From Trileptium ribeirensis (lineage: Eukaryota > Nematoda > Enoplea > Enoplida > Thoracostomopsidae), in NCBI GenBank assembly GCA_030248225.1, contig JASANE010030242.1, positions 1 to 64,000 of the forward strand: a stretch of DNA of 64,000 bases, written 5' to 3'. How positions within the stretch are numbered: the stretch's first letter is position 1; every line of letters starts with the position of its first letter. Made by a program: the position numbers and the translations under genes. Below are positions 11,339 to 23,400 of the stretch, piece by piece. The notes below the pieces were generated by a model. It saw only the letters and a program-made list of their open reading frames with translations. It had not been told where the DNA came from and ran no database searches.

Positions 11339-12060
11339 GATATGTACATCATGTTTGTAGTTTTCTCAAAATCACGAACTGAAATAAATTACCGTTCAAA
11401 GTTCTGAAATAAATTACAGCAGCTTTCAAGCGCATTCAAACTGTTTGCTGAAACTTTGTGTTAGCAAAATATGGCGAATTGCGATGCTAAAAAAATTGAC
11501 ATCAACATTTTTCGGATAGCACATCTTCGTCGTGTATTATCTAAAGAAATATCCCTGTAAAGTTCAAATTGTGGTCACACGTTCACGTTCAACGCAAACA
11601 TGTTCAAATTTTGAACGTGTGAACGCCGTTTCAGGATCATGAAAATTAGCACCGTGTTGTCCAAACGCAAATTTGTGTCCATTACATTTTTACCGATTTC
11701 GCACGTTTGTTTGCGCTCATCATAATGATGAATCGTACAACAGTGTATTCGGTCTATATGTATATAGAAAAGTAATATATAATCAAACAAGATTATGATA
11801 CCGTTCCTGTCTCAAATCATGTTAAAATTCTTGATAAAATCCAGCCGTTATCACTTAGTCTTTACTCACGTAGTAGTTATATAGAGTACTATTGCAACAC
11901 TTTCTTGAAAATATCAAGTTCGTCATAGGTCGTGAAATTTTTTTACCTTAATAACCAAAAAACTAAAAGCTAAGAAACCTTTATTACATGGTAAGTGTGG
12001 ATTATATGCCAGTCTGCCAAGATAGATACTCATTTGCCCATACCGTCAAGAAATTAGACA
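11339..12060. other. intergenic, nothing recognised
   Basis: AT-rich sequence. A small inverted sequence around CACGTTCACGTTC and GAACGTGTGAACGCC at 11577-11630 could be the remnant of a TIR element. No gene is supported. Confidence 0.35.
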
Positions 12061-12290
12061 TACAGGATATGGGCGTCACCCTTGACACAATTTAGAAATT
12101 TTAGGCGGTGTCTAACACACTATCTGTTTCCCAAAACAGTCAGATATAGGTACGTACAATTTAATTTTTTTCAAAAACTATGTGTGGTGTTAGCCACGCC
12201 GTGTTCCTTATGGTCTGGTGAAACCGTTAGGTGTATATGTATAAGTTCCAAACAGCGCCGATAGAATAACATGAACGCTGCATAAGCCCC
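12061..12290. mobile_element. decayed relative of the PIF/Harbinger-like MITE
   Basis: The right end AAGTTCCAAACAGCG, then AATAACATGAACGC, matches the right TIR of the 8184-8692 element. GTGTCTAACACAC and GGGCGTCACCC in the interior echo its GTGTC-rich middle. The left terminus is lost. Confidence 0.5.
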
Positions 12291-13900
12291 TCGGCCGGTG
12301 AATTCCCAACTACTATGAAAACTGGATTTTGATGATGTGAAAAAAGAACAAAACCCAAAAACAATTATCCGATATCTTACTGAATATCTATGTAATAAAT
12401 GTGCCACTACGCTAACCGCTACAGATTATTGGTACAAACACGAATAGAAATTCGTTTATAGCATCCTGTGTTAAATTACGAATTCACAAATAATTGATTT
12501 CCGATTTTTCAAATACCAAGTTTAATTAATTACATATATTCTCGCCTCTCGAAATTGCTGATTCCATGTTCCTAAATTCCAGATTCTTAATTATCGATTC
12601 TGCATTCTTAATTCGATTAAAAATTACGCATGCTCGGTCCGATTGGATCGGGTGCTATGTCAACAGACACTAACCGATATCGCAGCTACAGTCGTCATCG
12701 CATGTACACACGTACACGCTGCTAAATATTGTAAATCACATGTATGATCTAGGGGAACGACTGCGTACGGTACTAACGGTTCATAAAATAAACATTTTGC
12801 CTGCATGCTGTACTGAGGTTGTTTGGGCGAGATGATTGTTTTCTGAGTACCTTTCTCACATGCGTCACTCAGCTACGCATACAGCCATTGTGTTGTTTTA
12901 GGACTGTAGGCATCGCGAATTGTACAATCAGCTGTGACTCATTTCATTTAATAAAAATGATAGTCCGTACCTAGCAATGCATGAGAAGCTTATATGTTTT
13001 GCTTAGCAGTTTTTATATTACGCAGCTTGCTGGGTTCTCCAAATTGGGGGCCCAGCATTTTCAAGTGCCTTATGGCAAGATTTTGGGCTCGTTTCAATTC
13101 CAGCGCCTCTTGGCAAAATTTTTTGTTTCCGCTCGGTAAAAACACCCCAAACGACATAAAACTTGTTCAAAAATTCGGTCTTCAACCAAAAAAATTAGTA
13201 AATTTCGTCAAGTTTGCTTCAAAATCGCTTTTTTTCTTTCCATCAAAAGCATTTTAAAAGCGTTCCCGACAGGGTATTTAGCCGATTTTATAATGGCAAA
13301 TTTAGGCGCTCCCTGGTTCCAACCTGGGGGTCATGCCCTTTTACAAAATCTCCCGCGAATGGAGAGCCCATAATTTGTGTAGAGTAACTGTTTTCATATT
13401 TAGTAATTACATACACATTATACTCTTTGTCGTAACAGTCTATCTTTACATTTCAGGTTTTGGGCGCTTTTGCCCTTATAATTTTTATATAGTCACGTCA
13501 TAACTATTCTACTTAAAGACCGGCAAAAAAGTTTTTGTCAATGCTATGTTGGTCTCGCATGATCTGGTTCTATAATGGTGCTCTATAATCTCATTTCTTG
13601 ATTGTTAATTTCTACTTTTGTGCCAATATATATCTTTCGTATTCTTTATAAATAATAATTATTGCTGGTGCCGCGCTGTTTCTCGTGCCATTGCGTTTCT
13701 GTTGAGACTGTTACTTTGCATGATATTCGTGATTCGAAAGGTAAGTTGGAATTACTTTTACTGGTCGATTGTCACTTTTTTTCGGTGTTCGCGGGAATTA
13801 CCTTTTTGGTTGACACGCATAACTCAACTTTGGCTCGGTGGATAGACTTGCGCTAAATAGTTCAGTCAAAAGCTTGAAATATCTGCTGGTGCTCGTTCGA
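12291..13900. other. intergenic, no supported gene
   Basis: AT-rich sequence. At 13020-13380 there are two GC-richer patches (near 13030 and 13310) bracketing an A/T-rich middle, possibly another decayed element, but the ends do not pair clearly. Open frames of 60-87 codons here resemble nothing I recognise. Confidence 0.35.
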
Positions 13901-13919
13901 TAAGAAAACATATTCCAAC

Positions 13920-14620
13920 TCCTTTGGGCCTTAAAATTGGACTAGATGAGATCGGGTCGGGTCAAAATCTGGTCCGACAAAACGAACTACTGATTGTTTC
14001 TCGACAAGTGGTGCATATATCCTATCCAAATTGGCTGATTTGAAAGGCGAAAAAATTTTATAAGGCTATACGTCATACTTTGCTACATGGCTCTTTTTGA
14101 GTATAGAACCAGGGAAAATAGGGTTTTTAATGGGCCATAGGGCCCAAAACACACGAATATGACAATATCTCCGCAGCCGCTCGAGCTATTTGGGTGTTGT
14201 TAACCTCATTTTGTAGAGAAATTTATTCATCATCTGCACATAGCCTCTTCTGCTATACGTTCCAAGGCTGCGCAAAATTGGGTTTCAACGGGGACCTTGG
14301 GGCTAAATATACACAAAACGACACTACCTCAGCAAAATGCTCTAGTTATAAAGGTGTTATTGGAATTATTTTTTTGGAGAGCAATCCACGTTCTGTAGAG
14401 CTGCACATATTGAGCTACTATTATTATTTACGCTCCAGGATTGAATCAAAAATGGTTTACAAAAGACCCGTGAGGCCCAAATAAATACACTTGAACGCCA
14501 ATATCTCCGCAACCGCACAAGCTGCATAGCTGGTATTGGTTGATGTTGTAGACCTCTTCATCTTTCAAGAAGGTGCTAACATTGTTAGTCCCTAAATATA
14601 TAGTGAGCGGGTGTAGCTCC
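13920..14620. repeat. dispersed repeat with internal ~200-350-bp repetition
   Basis: Blocks around GACAATATCTCCGCA(A/G)CCGC, CACACGA, GGCCC and TTGTAGA recur at about 14160 and 14495. The same blocks recur at 23640-24330 in intron 2 of the DUF229 gene, so this is a dispersed family rather than a local feature. No coding function is evident. Confidence 0.5.
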
Positions 14621-14663
14621 TTAACGATCTAAGTAACAACATAGATGAAATTCGGCTATTATA

Positions 14664-14954
14664 CAGTACTCGCCAGAAATGAGTGTCACATTTCGAACGA
14701 ACGAACATCGAACAGAAATCGAACAAAATTTATTCGTTCTCGAACACTTTTCGAACAACTTCGAACAGATTTCGAACAACTTCGAACAGATTTCGAACAA
14801 CTTCGAACAGATTTCGAACAAATTTAAAAAAGTGCGCCAAAACTTCGAACACGTCTCGAACACATTTCGAACAAAATTTTGAATTTATCGAGCGAACATC
14901 GCACGAACTTCGAGCGAACATCGAACGAACAGCACTCATTTCTGGCGAGTACTG
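14664..14954. mobile_element. mariner-like MITE with internal TCGAACAACTTCGAACAGAT repeats
   Basis: The ends CAGTACTCGCCAGAAATGAGTG and CACTCATTTCTGGCGAGTACTG are a perfect inverted repeat of about 22 bp, flanked by TA on both sides (14662-14663 and 14955-14956), the Tc1/mariner target duplication. The middle holds a TTCGAAC-rich run with three near-identical 21-bp units, which creates open frames up to 162 codons that are not genes. Decayed copies are at about 29270-29365 and 49912-50149. Confidence 0.8.
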
Positions 14955-14956
14955 TA

Positions 14957-15648
14957 TTTGTATGTTAATGCTCAATATACCTGTGTACGTTTCTCTAAAT
15001 TTTATATTCAAATCCTCACCATTCATCACCATGAGGATAAGACAAGCTATAATCTTAGTTACACAATATTATATGGGTTTACGAGCTCAATGTTTTATTG
15101 AGCAGACTATAGGCCTTGCCAGGAATGATTGCCGTTTGTTCGGAAATATGTTTCGTTCGTGCCATGTTTGAAAGTCCGTGATCGAATGTGTTCGGCATCT
15201 GGTTCAACAGCGTATTCTGTAGTACATATTCAATGAAATCAAAAATGCAAGATGAAGAAATTACTTCGAATAAAAAAATATGCTAATATAATAAAAAATT
15301 GTTTTAAACATATTCGAGAAAGTTATTTTTGTTCGAGATTTGTTTGACATTCACTACCCTTTCATAAGAACACCAAAACAGGGTACTTTTGTGGTGTTTT
15401 GAAGTGGTACTTTTTCTAAAGTGAGCTGACGAAGTTCCTCTCAGATTAGTTTGGTAACCGGCGTCCTCACGTCGACTTAAACCGAACGCCCCGACTGAAT
15501 ACCAGGAGTCATGACTATAGTTTGGCTTCCTAAAATAAAATAAAGGACGCAGGGGCAAAAACAACATGAAGATGTATGAAGGGCTTAACATTAGAGCGTA
15601 AGTACAATTACGGATAAAAAATCAAAATCGTTATGTTCATTCTATGTA
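14957..15648. other. intergenic, nothing recognised
   Basis: AT-rich sequence without a supported gene. A 95-codon minus-strand frame at 15304-15591 resembles no family I know and starts without context. Confidence 0.35.
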
Positions 15649-15873
15649 CAGTCACGGACAAAAATAAGTGCACAAAAATCGAAAGCGAAATGGGAACGAA
15701 CGTAAACGCAAACAAACGTTATAACTTTCGTTTACAAAATGAGCTTAAACTCTGACGAATTTTTTGTATTATTGAACGATTGTTTTACGCAAACGCAAAC
15801 GAAAGTTGTAACGTTCGTTCATAGACGAACGTTGGTGAGTTCGTTTTTGTGCATTTATTTCTGTTCGTGAATG
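15649..15873. mobile_element. mariner-like MITE (CAGTCACGGACAAAAATAAG subtype)
   Basis: The left end TA|CAGTCACGGACAAAAATAAG is mirrored by GCATTTATTTCTGTTCGTGAATG|TA. The interior is a large imperfect palindrome of AACGAACGTxAACGC motifs. The same end type occurs at 44123 and 52763. Confidence 0.7.
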
Positions 15874-16482
15874 TACTTCGCATAGATCTTTAGTTATTGC
15901 TGCCAAATTGTTCACTCAGAGTTGATGAATAAATCGCTTTTATTACAGTTTGTAGCTTGTATTCACTTGCATTTTTGCGTTACTATTTTTCAATGCGAAG
16001 CGGTGAACAATAATTATTAAATCACCTCTGGAACGCTGCAGGTGCGTATAAGACAATATAATATATGTAGATGAGTAGATTATATTGTCAATATAATATA
16101 ATAAATTAATAATTATAATAAATATTTATAATGAAAGTAAATTTTAAACAAAGTTTTACAAAATATATAAAATACTCAATGTGGAATTTTGAAAATATGG
16201 AGTTGAGAAAATTTGAAAATATCCTGCCAATATTTTGCACTGACCATGGGATGAGTAACAAAACTTCCACTGGTCATTAAATTGCATGCGCCCAAAGTTT
16301 TTCGTGAAGGCATTAGCTTTGATATAGTGGAACCGAAAAAGGCGGAGTGGGTTATTTGGAAATTCGGTTCGGTATCGTTAGGTGGGCCGAATTTACTTAA
16401 CAGCAGCAGTAGTAAATTAAATATAGCCCTTGTTTATATGGCGCTATGACCAAAGGTACATAGAACACTATGCTGCATAAGG
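15874..16482. other. intergenic, nothing recognised
   Basis: AT-rich sequence with TATAAT-rich runs at about 16050-16180. No supported gene. Confidence 0.35.
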
Positions 16483-16792
16483 TGTCGATAGTGTTATCCT
16501 GCTAAAGTTGGACAACCCCCATGCCCCCTCATCCCTGACACCCCATACAAGCCCCTACCGCTCATCCCCGCCTTTCCGTCACGCCGCGCACCCAAAACGC
16601 ATGGAAAATTTTAGCGGGAATAGTAAAAACGGTGCGTATCGGCGAAAATTTGGGGGAGCATTTGGCAAAAAAATAGGAACAATACATTGCAAATTCGGAA
16701 AAATTTATCAAAATTATATACGAGTTCCTGAATGTTTCAAAAATTTACCCTCGGTCGATACCATCTACCCCTAAGCCGACTGGCCTTCGACT
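16483..16792. mobile_element. MITE with ATAGGTGTCGA-type ends
   Basis: ATAAGGTGTCGATAG at the left and CCGACTGGCCTTCGACTGCTAT at the right are imperfect inverted ends. The arrangement of a C-rich left block and an AAATTTGG-type right half is the same as in the 11033-11338 element. Confidence 0.55.
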
Positions 16793-17185
16793 GCTATACT
16801 GTATTACTAAAAGCAGAAGTACCCGCTGGATTAAAGCACCTGATACGCAACGAAAAGGTAAAACTTGGCTGAGAGTTAGTAAAGATTTGTAAAATTTCTG
16901 TCTTTTAAGATGGTATGATTTAGCTTTAACCCGTAACTATATCTTCTTAAATATATATGTCTTTGTAAAAGTTACATATTAGGTAAAAAAGTTTCTTTCA
17001 CTTTATCGCTTACTTTTGTGGCTGGATTGTGCCCCTTAACATGTATATTTTTATATTGAGTTCAAACAAGATATTTTGTACATACATTAGTTTTAATATC
17101 AGTGATACTTGTTTAATTGTAGAATATGCTAAAATTGTTTCAAATCTGGTGAAGCCGTTCTCCAGTCAACATATCAAAACCGGTT
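16793..17185 (+). promoter_or_regulatory. upstream region of the DUF229 gene
   Basis: AT-rich sequence directly upstream of the start codon. In the frame of the start there is a TGA at 17150-17152, so ATG 17186 is the first in-frame methionine after a stop. A CTCCAG at 17160-17165 could be an acceptor for a 5' exon or trans-splicing, but this cannot be decided from sequence. No convincing core promoter motif is seen. Confidence 0.3.
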
Positions 17186-17436
17186 ATGTTCAAGTTTAGA
17201 CCAAGTTGGTTTTCGACGCTTATTAGCTGCAAACGATTGTTTATCATCGTTGTGGCATTCGTTGTAGCGTCGATCGTTTGTATCCAAGTCCTTCCGCAGA
17301 ACTATGTCGAACGATTCAGTGCTGTTTCATTTCCTTTGCGCGCTTTGTCGTACAGTGGTTATGCAAATAAGTTACCGACATGGGTACATCGTGGCGTTGT
17401 TGATGATGGTAAACTGAAACAGAATTGGAAAGATAG
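17186..17436 (+). CDS. DUF229 gene exon 1 (start, membrane anchor)
   Basis: ATG follows an in-frame stop at 17150. It encodes residues 1-83 plus two bases. Residues 18-36 (LFIIVVAFVVASIVCIQVL) form a transmembrane or uncleaved signal anchor preceded by basic residues, suggesting a type II topology. The donor is AAAGATAG|GTATTT. The split codon AG|A is completed by exon 2. Confidence 0.8.
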
Positions 17437-20400
17437 GTATTTAAATCATATTATACGTAATGTCCTAAGAATTCTAAACATGCATAAGTGAAACAGATAG
17501 TTTCTGTATTGATTGTCTTCGTTTGATGATAAATATTACGAAATATGACATTTTTTGTACTGTCCAATTTCGTTGTAATTCTAGTGTGTTTAAATTACCC
17601 GATACATCTTACTGTGCCTGCAATATACAAATACAATGTCCGTCGAACTTGTACAGGATAAGTTTATTTAAGCTTGACCATTAATCGTGATGAAACTTAG
17701 AACAAACCGTCTCATTATGTAGTATCCGATATCGAATGTTTGTAACGGAAAAATGCTGCGTTTCTGTCGCTTTTTGCTGTGTGCGAAAGAGCAAAATAGA
17801 ATGGTTGGTGGTGTCACCTTAAGTTTACTCGCGTATTATTGCGTATTGCCACTAATTATCTCTGTGTACATTGCCATTTAATCTCGTGGTCACTGGTACA
17901 CGTACACGAAATATGCAATGTATTATATCGTATACAAAGTCAACCGTTTATCCAAATCTTCTCATGTTTCATTGTGTCACTACTGTACTCGTCAAAATAT
18001 GACTGTCGCTCGATCCGTACTCGCTCGAAATAAATTTTTCTCTTTGTTATAAATTAAAATAGTTGCGAAATCTCGAGCGAGCCACTTGCTCGCTCGAATT
18101 GCGACAATTATTTTTGGCTCGTTCTGAACTGCACAGTGTCGTAATGGTATTTTGCACTAGTCTTCATCGGTAGTCGGTCGCCATTTTACTGGGCGATAAG
18201 TAGCAACGTCCGAAACTGAAATTGTTATTTTTAAAAATGCGTTAACTCGTTATCAGATTGAGTGTAAACTAGTAACTCGCAAAGCGAGGGGAAACGCAGT
18301 GAGTGCGACTACTGTTCTCTTATTGACGTTTTTGTCGTTTCAAAATCAGGTCCATCGCTAAGCCAGCTTAAAGTCCAGCGATAACAATTATACGCCGACA
18401 GGACTTCAATGCAATGCTGCGGTCATTTTAAGCATATATCAAAACCGAAGAACTCTTCATTTCTTCTTCCAATGAGCAAAACGACAAAACTTTTGAAATT
18501 TATTTATAAGTTACAAATTTTAAAAAATATTATAATGCGCGAGTAAACTTAACCTGAGCCCGTCGACCATCCTATTTTGTAATAGCCGATAGCGATTCAC
18601 AAACCGTTGTTACGAAACAAATGCAAAAATTTCATTGGTTTTTCAATAACAGATAATTGACAAAATCAGAAATAAGTACCTCAAATTACACCTTTTGTTC
18701 GAACAGAATTTGGGCGATTTTGAATTTGCAGTGAAAACGGTTATCTAATGCGTACTGGCTTTTCATTTGTATTTGTCTTTGTTCGCGAACAAATTTCGAC
18801 TTAATACTGACGGCAAAAATTAATGTTTCCTTGGTTTCCTCACATGACTTGGTGTTGCTAAGCCACTGAGTAACACCAGAGACGTCTATGAGAAGGGTTC
18901 AATCCTCAATAGACTGCTTGAACATGTGGTGTACGAACAGGGGACTGTCATTAAACCCAGGAAGAGCCAGAGCATAATCTTTACAGTAAAGCGCAAATGC
19001 ACCAATCATATTGTGCTAAAGATTGACGGAGAAGAAATACCCAGATGCACTAACGTGAAATACCTAGGGGTCTTTCTGGACAGCAAGCTCAGCTGGAAAA
19101 ACCGTTTAGAGAACGCATGCAAAAAGTCTCATCGCGTACTTTTTGCAATTAGAAGGTTCTTGGGAAGCAACTGGTGACAAAAACCCAGCTACACCTACAA
19201 GTTGTATAAGATTATAGTGTTAGCTTCCCTGCTATATGCGGCTGTCTGCTGGTGGCATAGACGTAGGTTGCCGACATATAGGGAGAAACGGAAGAAAATA
19301 CAGAGGTTAGCATGATTAATGATCACTGGAGCTGTTCGTTCAACTCCGCTGGAGGGGATTCAAGCTATCTTTGAATATCACCCCAATAGAGCTAGCAGTG
19401 GAAGAAACAGCATTGAACGAGTACTATAGACTTAGAGATTTGGGCCTTTGGCAACCATCGTGCAACATGGATCCATCAAATCTCTTACAGGAAACTTCAA
19501 ATGGACTCAAAGAATTAGTATCCATGCTTAGGGATAGGGTCTCCAGTGCGATACACTCAAAAAGATGGAGTATCAAAAACTACTCCAACCAGGCAACATA
19601 TGATCTGGATATTGCATGCTATACAGACAGGTCAAGAAACATGCAGGGTAGTACTGCAAAATGTGGAGCGGGAATCAATATAGTGGGAGGCTCCCAACTA
19701 TCCACCCCGTTGGGTCAGTGTGCAACAGTCTTTCAGGCTGAAATGTTTGCACTGTCGTGTTGTGCAAAAGAACTCCTGAGGACAAACGTATAGGCATTTT
19801 CACAGACTGTCTATCTGCGATTACATCAATCGAGAACGGTAGGATCAAAACACATACAGTCTTAGACTGCGTGCAGAGCCTTAATAGACTAGGACGCCAG
19901 AACAGCCTCAGCATCGGCTGGATCAGAGGACATGCTGGACTTGAGGGAAACGAAATAGCAGATGAACTAGCACGAACTGCGTCCGGGACACCATTCATAG
20001 GACCAGAACCATGTCTTCCTGTAAGCAGCACATTCCTGAAGAATGCAATTAAAGGCAGAAGTAGACAGTTACATCAGACTGTGTGGGACTGTTTAATAAA
20101 TACAGATAGTCGAAGATGTGTACTCCCAAGATTGAGCACAAGCGATCTCAATACCTGTGGAAAGTTAGGAAAGACCACATGAGGGTAGCGATCCACTTTC
20201 TAACAGGACATGGACACTTTGGAAAACACATGAGAACTTTAAGGTTGACAACCGATATCAGGTGCAGATACTGTAACTCCAATGAGGAAACAGCTGAACA
20301 CCTGATGCTACGATGTAGGACTCTTAAGGAAGGCGGGAGAACCTACACAGGAAAAGAGGAACTTAAAATTGAAGACTTGTTAGCACTGCCTATCTGGACG

Positions 20401-23400
20401 CTCTTAGGTTTTATACGCAGTTTTTGGAACATATATAGTTCCCGTAGGTGAGCCTATAGGGTGTTAGAAAGGGTCTTTTTCTTGTAAGACCTACCTAGAA
20501 CATCATAACCTTATCTCATGGAATATCTATCTATCTTCCTTGGTTTAGGTCACAGTGTTCGCGAACAAAGTCAACGAATCTAAATCAGGTAGATTTTCGT
20601 TGGCAAAAAATCGGTATTTTTCGATGAATTTTTGATCTCTACAAAAGTGCAATTTGTCTAGCTGTATAATTTGGGATGTTACAGAAATTTTAAATTGCAT
20701 TAGCGCAAGTTCTCCCGTTCCGTTTCTTCTCGTTGTACCAATAAGAAATTCTAAATTACTTTACGAGTGCCATCTCTAAACGATCACTGCAAGTATGCAA
20801 TGTGTGTCGCATTATTTATTGTGATAATATAAATTTTAAACAGTTGATGCAACACTGTATTAATGTGAGCAAAATACGCTGTAGTTGCAAAAAATGTTTT
20901 ATTTTGTATATTATTTGTAGATTGAAGAATTTTGGATTTCTACAATCAGTAGTGGTACAAAATAAACTACCATATAACGATTCCGAAAGGTTGTCGCCGA
21001 TAACGGCTGCTCTTACAAATACAACGCTAGAAAACGCGACTTATATTGCGATTGCTGACGCATCGGGCTTGGTCGAACTCTTGGCCAATAACAACACCGT
21101 CCCTTCAAATGTGTGTAAATTTCCATCTGAATTTGTCGACGACCCTGGAGTGCGAAAGTTTTTGAAAGATTATAAGCCGTTGCAATGTGCTACACGAAAA
21201 AATTGGGTAAGTGTTGAAGAATAGAATTACAGCAGACTAGCCAGAGTTGTGTACTGCTCCTTTCTTTCCGTGTGTACTCTCAATAAATTATAGACATTTT
21301 GCCTTCGCAAATTTCTGAAGCTTAGGCTAAGATTTTACTCAAAGCTTTGAACTTTTAAGATTTTAAATTTAGAGCTTCGCAAACTATTTTCTATAAAGAT
21401 CTGATGTTAAATGCACGCTAGACCATTTAGTTAGCTATTAGGCTGATTCATATTATTCTTACAATGCTTCTCCCATTTAATTTAAAATACTTCTGTTTTA
21501 TTTAAAGATTCAACACTTTTACTCTATAAGTTGGACAATATTCCGAATTAAAAACTTGAGTTTAGTAATAACCTAGCTAGAACCTTTGTCTTTTATATAT
21601 ATGTATATGTTTTGACATGTGGGAAGCAAAGTTATTATATATCCGATTGAATTAACACTGAACCATTGGGTTAGAAGAATTTATTTATAAATTCTTTTGA
21701 CATAAATTCAACATTTCTTTATATAGTTTTATATTTTCAATTTTTAAATTTTAATCTTAATTATACATATTTCCTATTTTACTCGGTTTTGTTTTCGCGG
21801 TATTATTGTGATTTCTCAATTCCTAAACAAAATCCGGCATGGTCAGCTCTAGCTCTATTTAGCTACTACTCTATAACTTTTATATAGTTGTAGGATTAAA
21901 TGTAGCTCTATAGTATTATAGTTTTTCTTTTCTTTTTCTTAACCTTCCCGACTTAGTCCCTGCTTTGCTTAACCTTAGCCATCTGTTACATGCTTTGGTA
22001 CATGGCAGAAACACAAATAAACAAATTTTTAATTTTAATAAATAGTTAACTAACCTAATACTTTCCTACATCTGAACGGGGTAACAACAATATCTACCGA
22101 TTTTCCTAAACTCGTGGAAAACTTTTGTGAAAATGTAGCACAACCGTTGGTACACCGGTACATTTTTATTTTGGTGGATTTTCTTTCCCATCTCACTTGA
22201 ACTCGCAGTTTTATTACGGCTGTATAGCTCCGTTGGTATTTGAGTTCTAGCTCAATGGGTGTGCAGACCTATCTCTTGGCCACCTGTATAAAGGTCAGCG
22301 GTTGTCCGGGGGGTCTAGGATTAATTAGCTAATTTTTTTGAAAATTTTCAAAGTGCTCAGAATTGGTAAAATTCAACCGAGGGTTTTCTATGTCACTGAT
22401 AACGAATATGACATTTCTGAAGCTCTAAGACTTGGCCGTATATGCTAATTACTTAATTTTATACGAATTTTTAAATTACCTCAAATTTGCTGATTTTTAG
22501 ATGGGTGTTTTTGATGTTGCTGATCTCGAATATGTAACTTCTAAAGCTCTATGCTTTTATCATGTGGTCTAATTAGTTAATTAATTAGCTAATTAGTTGA
22601 TATGACTAATTAATTAGCTAATTTTTTTTAGCTAGCTATCTTTTTTACATCAAATGTCTAAAACGTGATACTTAGTATAAATTGATTAAATATTTAGTTG
22701 AAATACATGTATACATAAATAAGATATACAATACTTTTCCTATTGCTCCACCCACTTTTTGTAATTTATTACGTTTGCCAGTTATAAATTTACGCTTTAT
22801 TATGTGTTGTACTTGCATAAGTCTGACAGGAGGTGTTGTAGTCAAACTGTTCCGTAATGGCCGCGTTCGCGATGAAGGACTTAACTCAAGATGCAAAACC
22901 TTCAGGCTGCAACATTCGATGTAACGATTAACTACTACTATTACTACTAGATTGCATGACCTAGTGACCCAACATTTCTGGTAGCCATTCCAGCATACGA
23001 CGCATCCGATAATGTTTGAGCAATACTTGTCGCTGCTGTTGCATTGTAGGCCGATGGATGCAAGCCTATCAACGGCAGCTGCGATAGAAGCGAGCTGGCC
23101 CTCAATATTGTCTAGACGCTCATAGTTAATCGTCTCATCATATCTACTCGTCGCACCTCTCGACAATATAGTCGCATGCCGATCATAAGCAAAAAATCGG
23201 CACGCATTGCAGACGACAAAAATATCATGGGCCCCAAATGTGTTATATATTATGTTGCTCGCAGACGTGTTTTATCTTAGATCTAGCATCATACATGCTC
23301 TAGATCCGAAGTCCGTGGGGAGGGGGTTCAGTGTCTTTGGCGCCCCGAAAAAACCTGTGAATTAAGCGACTCCGGAGAGTGGGAGGTTGTGTGGCATGCA

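Noticed and set aside
14683..15171. 162-codon open frame with Asn/Arg/Phe repeats
   Set aside because: It runs over the TTCGAAC-rich interior of a mariner-like MITE and is open on both strands because the repeat lacks stop triplets.
22215..22325. tRNA gene or SINE head
   Set aside because: Two A-box-like sequences but no acceptable B box or stem pairing; left as a note in the intron entry.
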